Shown: positions 61,958 to 64,000 of the stretch, piece after piece | How positions within the stretch are numbered: the stretch's first letter is position 1 | How the letters are laid out: every line of letters starts with the position of its first letter | Source of the DNA: Chloroflexota bacterium | GTDB lineage: Bacteria; Chloroflexota; Chloroflexia; Thermomicrobiales; UBA6265 | NCBI GenBank assembly: GCA_023389575.1 | Contig: JAEWEG010000014.1 | Location: 1 to 64,000 of the forward strand | DNA length: 64,000 nt | Reading direction: 5' to 3' | The notes under the pieces: model-generated | Seen by the model: only the letters and a program-made list of their open reading frames with translations | Databases searched by the model: none | What the model was told of the DNA's origin: nothing | Translations under genes and position numbers: made by a program

Positions 61958-62897
61958 GGTCCTCGAACAGTTTCAATACCAGGAGCGACAACACGAGTGT
62001 GATGAGCGCGAGGAAGATGGCGATGGCGATACCATAGCCAGCCCGGTTGCTGCCGAACGCGCTGTTCATCATGTAGAGCGCGAGCACGGAGGTGGCGTCG
62101 CCCGGACCGCCGTCCGTGGTCGCCTTGATCACGTCGTAGGCACGCAGGGCGTTGATCAGGTTCACGGAGAGGACAACCGCGATTTCGCGACGCAGGCCGG
62201 GGAGCGTGACCGCCCGGAACTCCTGCCAGCTATTGGCGCCGTCGAGCCGTGCGGCGTCGTACAACTCGCTCGGGATCTTCTGGATACCCGCCACGAACAC
62301 CACGTAACAGAACCCGTACGCGGCCCAGGCACCGATGAAGCCGATGGTCGGCAACGCCCAGGTGAAATCCGCCAGCCAGGTCGGCGGCTTGAACCCAAAG
62401 TCCTTGAGCACGCTGTTGACCGGCCCGAACACCGGATTCAGCATCCAGCGCCAGACCACTCCGAGCAACACCCCGGGCATGATGTAGGGCAGGAACAGGC
62501 CAGCCTGGAAAATGCCTGAGCCCCGGATTTGCATCTGGTGAACCAGGGCGGCCGGAATCAGGCCCAGGATGGTGGGCAGGATCACGAAGTACGGGATGAG
62601 GACGAGGTTGTTGCGAAAGGCGTTCCAGAACCGCGCCTCGCTGAAGGCATCGACGTAGTTGTCGAAGCCGACGAAGGTCGCGGTGTTCCAGGAGACGCCG
62701 TTCCAGGCGGTGAGGCTCAGGTAGAGCGCGGCCGCCACGGGAAGGGCCACGAAGAGGGTGAAGACGATCAGGGCCGGGGCCAGGTACAGGTATGGCTCCC
62801 AGACGTGACCGGACCGCCCACCCCGGGACGACGAGGAGCCGACCGCGATGGCCGGCTCCTGGTCAGGGATCGAAGCGCTACTCGAAGGAAGCTGCAT
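61947..62897 (-). CDS. carbohydrate ABC transporter permease (MalF-like)
   Basis: A 316-residue partner permease. The EAA-like loop is YDAARLDGANSWQEFRAVTL; helices include LALIVFTLFVALPVAAALYL and AIAIFLALITLVLSLLVLKL. The N-terminal 35 residues are polar. It follows the solute-binding protein gene, with which it overlaps by about 20 bases. Confidence 0.92.
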   Translation of the reverse strand: MQLPSSSASIPDQEPAIAVGSSSSRGGRSGHVWEPYLYLAPALIVFTLFVALPVAAALYLSLTAWNGVSWNTATFVGFDNYVDAFSEARFWNAFRNNLVLIPYFVILPTILGLIPAALVHQMQIRGSGIFQAGLFLPYIMPGVLLGVVWRWMLNPVFGPVNSVLKDFGFKPPTWLADFTWALPTIGFIGAWAAYGFCYVVFVAGIQKIPSELYDAARLDGANSWQEFRAVTLPGLRREIAVVLSVNLINALRAYDVIKATTDGGPGDATSVLALYMMNSAFGSNRAGYGIAIAIFLALITLVLSLLVLKLFEDRDD

Positions 62898-64000
62898 AGA
62901 AGTCCTGCAGCGTGGTCTGGAACTCCTCGGCGGTTACCTGACCACCAAGCAGTTCCTGCAGGGCACCCGTGATGACATCGTAGAAGTCAGGCGCGGCCCA
63001 GTCCATGTAATGCCCCACGGCATCATCGGCCAGCGCGCCGTTCCAGGCGGCGTACATTTCGCCATCGACCGTGCCCTCGGTGATGAGGTCGGCCGGGATT
63101 TCGCCGAGCGGCAGGGTGCCGGACTCGATGAACCGGGCGAACGATTCCTCGGTCACCAGCGAGTCGATGAACGAGGCGGCCACGGCCGGGTCGGCCGCGT
63201 TGGTGGTGATGCTGAACGGGATGCCAACACCGCCGACGTGCAGCACGGGAACATCCTCGGAGGCGCGCGGCATCAGGAAGAAGCCAGCGTTCTCGCCGAG
63301 GCTGTCGCGCACGGCGCCCGCCGCCCAGCTCCCCTGGAGCAATAGGCCGCCGACACCGGTCTGGAAGAGGGCCTGGGCATCATCACCGGAGAGGCCATCG
63401 TAGCCCTCCATGAAGTAGCCAGCCTCGCCCCACTCGATCACCTTGTTGGCGGCGTCGAGAATCGACTGATCGGTGAAGTCGGCGTCGCCGCGTCGATAGA
63501 TCAGGCCATCGAGGTATTCGCGAGTGGTGTTGGTTCCCTGTATCTCACCGAAGAGGTGAATGGCCTGCCACTTGTCGAGCGTGCCGAAGACCAGCGGTTC
63601 GACACCGGCCTCACGAAGCGCCGCGAGCAGCTCCTCGAACTCGGCGAAGGTGGTCGGAACCGAGAGGCCGTTATCGGCGAAAATTTGCTTGTTGTAATAG
63701 AAACCGACGATCTCGGACTCGGCCGGGAGGCCCCACAGCTCGCCCTCACCGAACGTCGTGCCATCCGGCGTGTACATGCAGCGAGCGAGCAGGCTTTCGG
63801 CGAACCGGTCATTCCAGCCGAACTCCGTGGCGTACTCCGCCAGGCTCACGATCTGGCCGCCGCGGATCATCGGTCCGGCGAGGGCCTCGCCGTTGTTCAC
63901 CTGGGAGACGGCCGGTCCCTGGTCGCTGTCGACCGAGCGCGGGAGCGTCGACTGCAGTTCCTCAAGTGCCCACGACCGATGCGAGAACGTCACGCCGTTG
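62878..64000 (-). CDS. carbohydrate ABC transporter substrate-binding protein, N-terminus missing
   Basis: The C-terminal 373 residues of a family 1 extracellular solute-binding protein; the frame is open to the window end, so the signal peptide and start lie outside. Typical segments are GFYYNKQIFADNGLSVPTTF, FEELLAALREAGVEPLVFG, DDAQALFQTGVGGLLLQGSW and GIPFSITTNAADPAVAASFI. The likely ligand is a sugar, because two MalF/MalG-type permeases follow it; the identity is unknown. Confidence 0.9.
   Translation of the reverse strand, partial: NGVTFSHRSWALEELQSTLPRSVDSDQGPAVSQVNNGEALAGPMIRGGQIVSLAEYATEFGWNDRFAESLLARCMYTPDGTTFGEGELWGLPAESEIVGFYYNKQIFADNGLSVPTTFAEFEELLAALREAGVEPLVFGTLDKWQAIHLFGEIQGTNTTREYLDGLIYRRGDADFTDQSILDAANKVIEWGEAGYFMEGYDGLSGDDAQALFQTGVGGLLLQGSWAAGAVRDSLGENAGFFLMPRASEDVPVLHVGGVGIPFSITTNAADPAVAASFIDSLVTEESFARFIESGTLPLGEIPADLITEGTVDGEMYAAWNGALADDAVGHYMDWAAPDFYDVITGALQELLGGQVTAEEFQTTLQDFYAASFE

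Noticed and set aside
1..64000. CRISPR arrays, IS transposases, integrases or prophage genes
   Set aside because: I looked for regularly spaced repeats, DDE or tyrosine recombinase motifs and phage structural genes and saw none; the only mobile-looking items are the intergenic repeats listed.

Overview
This is a GC-rich bacterial chromosome window with densely packed genes, frequent GTG and TTG starts and many 4-bp ATGA overlaps. Gene content and style suggest a Chloroflexota relative of the Thermomicrobia/Sphaerobacter group: a cytochrome b6-type bc complex with a cytochrome c-cupredoxin subunit, an extended HisI, a tmk-darA pair, a VanW-type wall protein, an RND pump with no periplasmic adaptor or outer-membrane partner beside it, and extracellular proteins with 'ATPV/ASPV' linkers. 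That placement is inference from gene content; there is no rRNA in the window.

Layout. 1-784 has no convincing gene but reads on the minus strand as a chain of hairpins, several capped by GNRA tetraloops, so it is probably part of a large structured RNA. 785-3860: VanW-type protein, a divergent RidA and tRNA-Val(CAC). 3948-15004: a large LuxR/MalT-type ATPase regulator divergent from an RND exporter, followed by an ABC-2 exporter, an alpha/beta hydrolase, a DUF4260 protein and a translationally coupled MerR-GPP34 pair. 15343-19050: a complete cytochrome bc operon with its own promoter and terminator. 19073-22603: a zinc-ribbon protein coupled to a cyclodeaminase-like protein, palindromic repeats beside a single-domain GIY-YIG nuclease, a repeated noncoding element, and comM. 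22799-30022: DUF983 protein, then a histidine operon hisG-hisC-hisB-hisH-hisA-hisF-hisI and a HIT protein; hisD and a separate hisE are absent. 30114-32645: MFS transporter and aminotransferase, ending in a 42-bp perfect palindrome that probably terminates both converging units.

32714-44767 lies on the minus strand: a pyrroline-5-carboxylate dehydrogenase-like enzyme and a VOC protein, then (in transcription order) prs, a CNNM/CorC protein and birA, and a fatty-acyl oxidation cluster of acyl-CoA dehydrogenase, thiolase, gamma-carbonic-anhydrase-like protein, enoyl-CoA hydratase, etfB, etfA and a FixC-like flavoprotein. The last two sets make a coherent route in which acyl-CoA dehydrogenase electrons pass through ETF to a quinone reductase and into the bc complex. 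glmU and tRNA-Gln(TTG) follow. 46573-46800 holds the second copy of the noncoding repeat. 46880-48463 pairs an NrtR-like Nudix regulator with NAD kinase.

48621-58017 is housekeeping: a zinc-ribbon membrane protein, a DarA-like cyclic-di-AMP receptor, thymidylate kinase, a SpoIIIAA-like ATPase with an R3H tail, a GNAT-like protein, RecR, a small zinc-ribbon protein, FtsK and a family-4 uracil-DNA glycosylase. 58165-64000 is a carbohydrate ABC importer (solute-binding protein cut by the window end, two permeases) followed by a secreted PIG-L deacetylase with a carbohydrate-binding module. No IS transposase, prophage or CRISPR array was seen.
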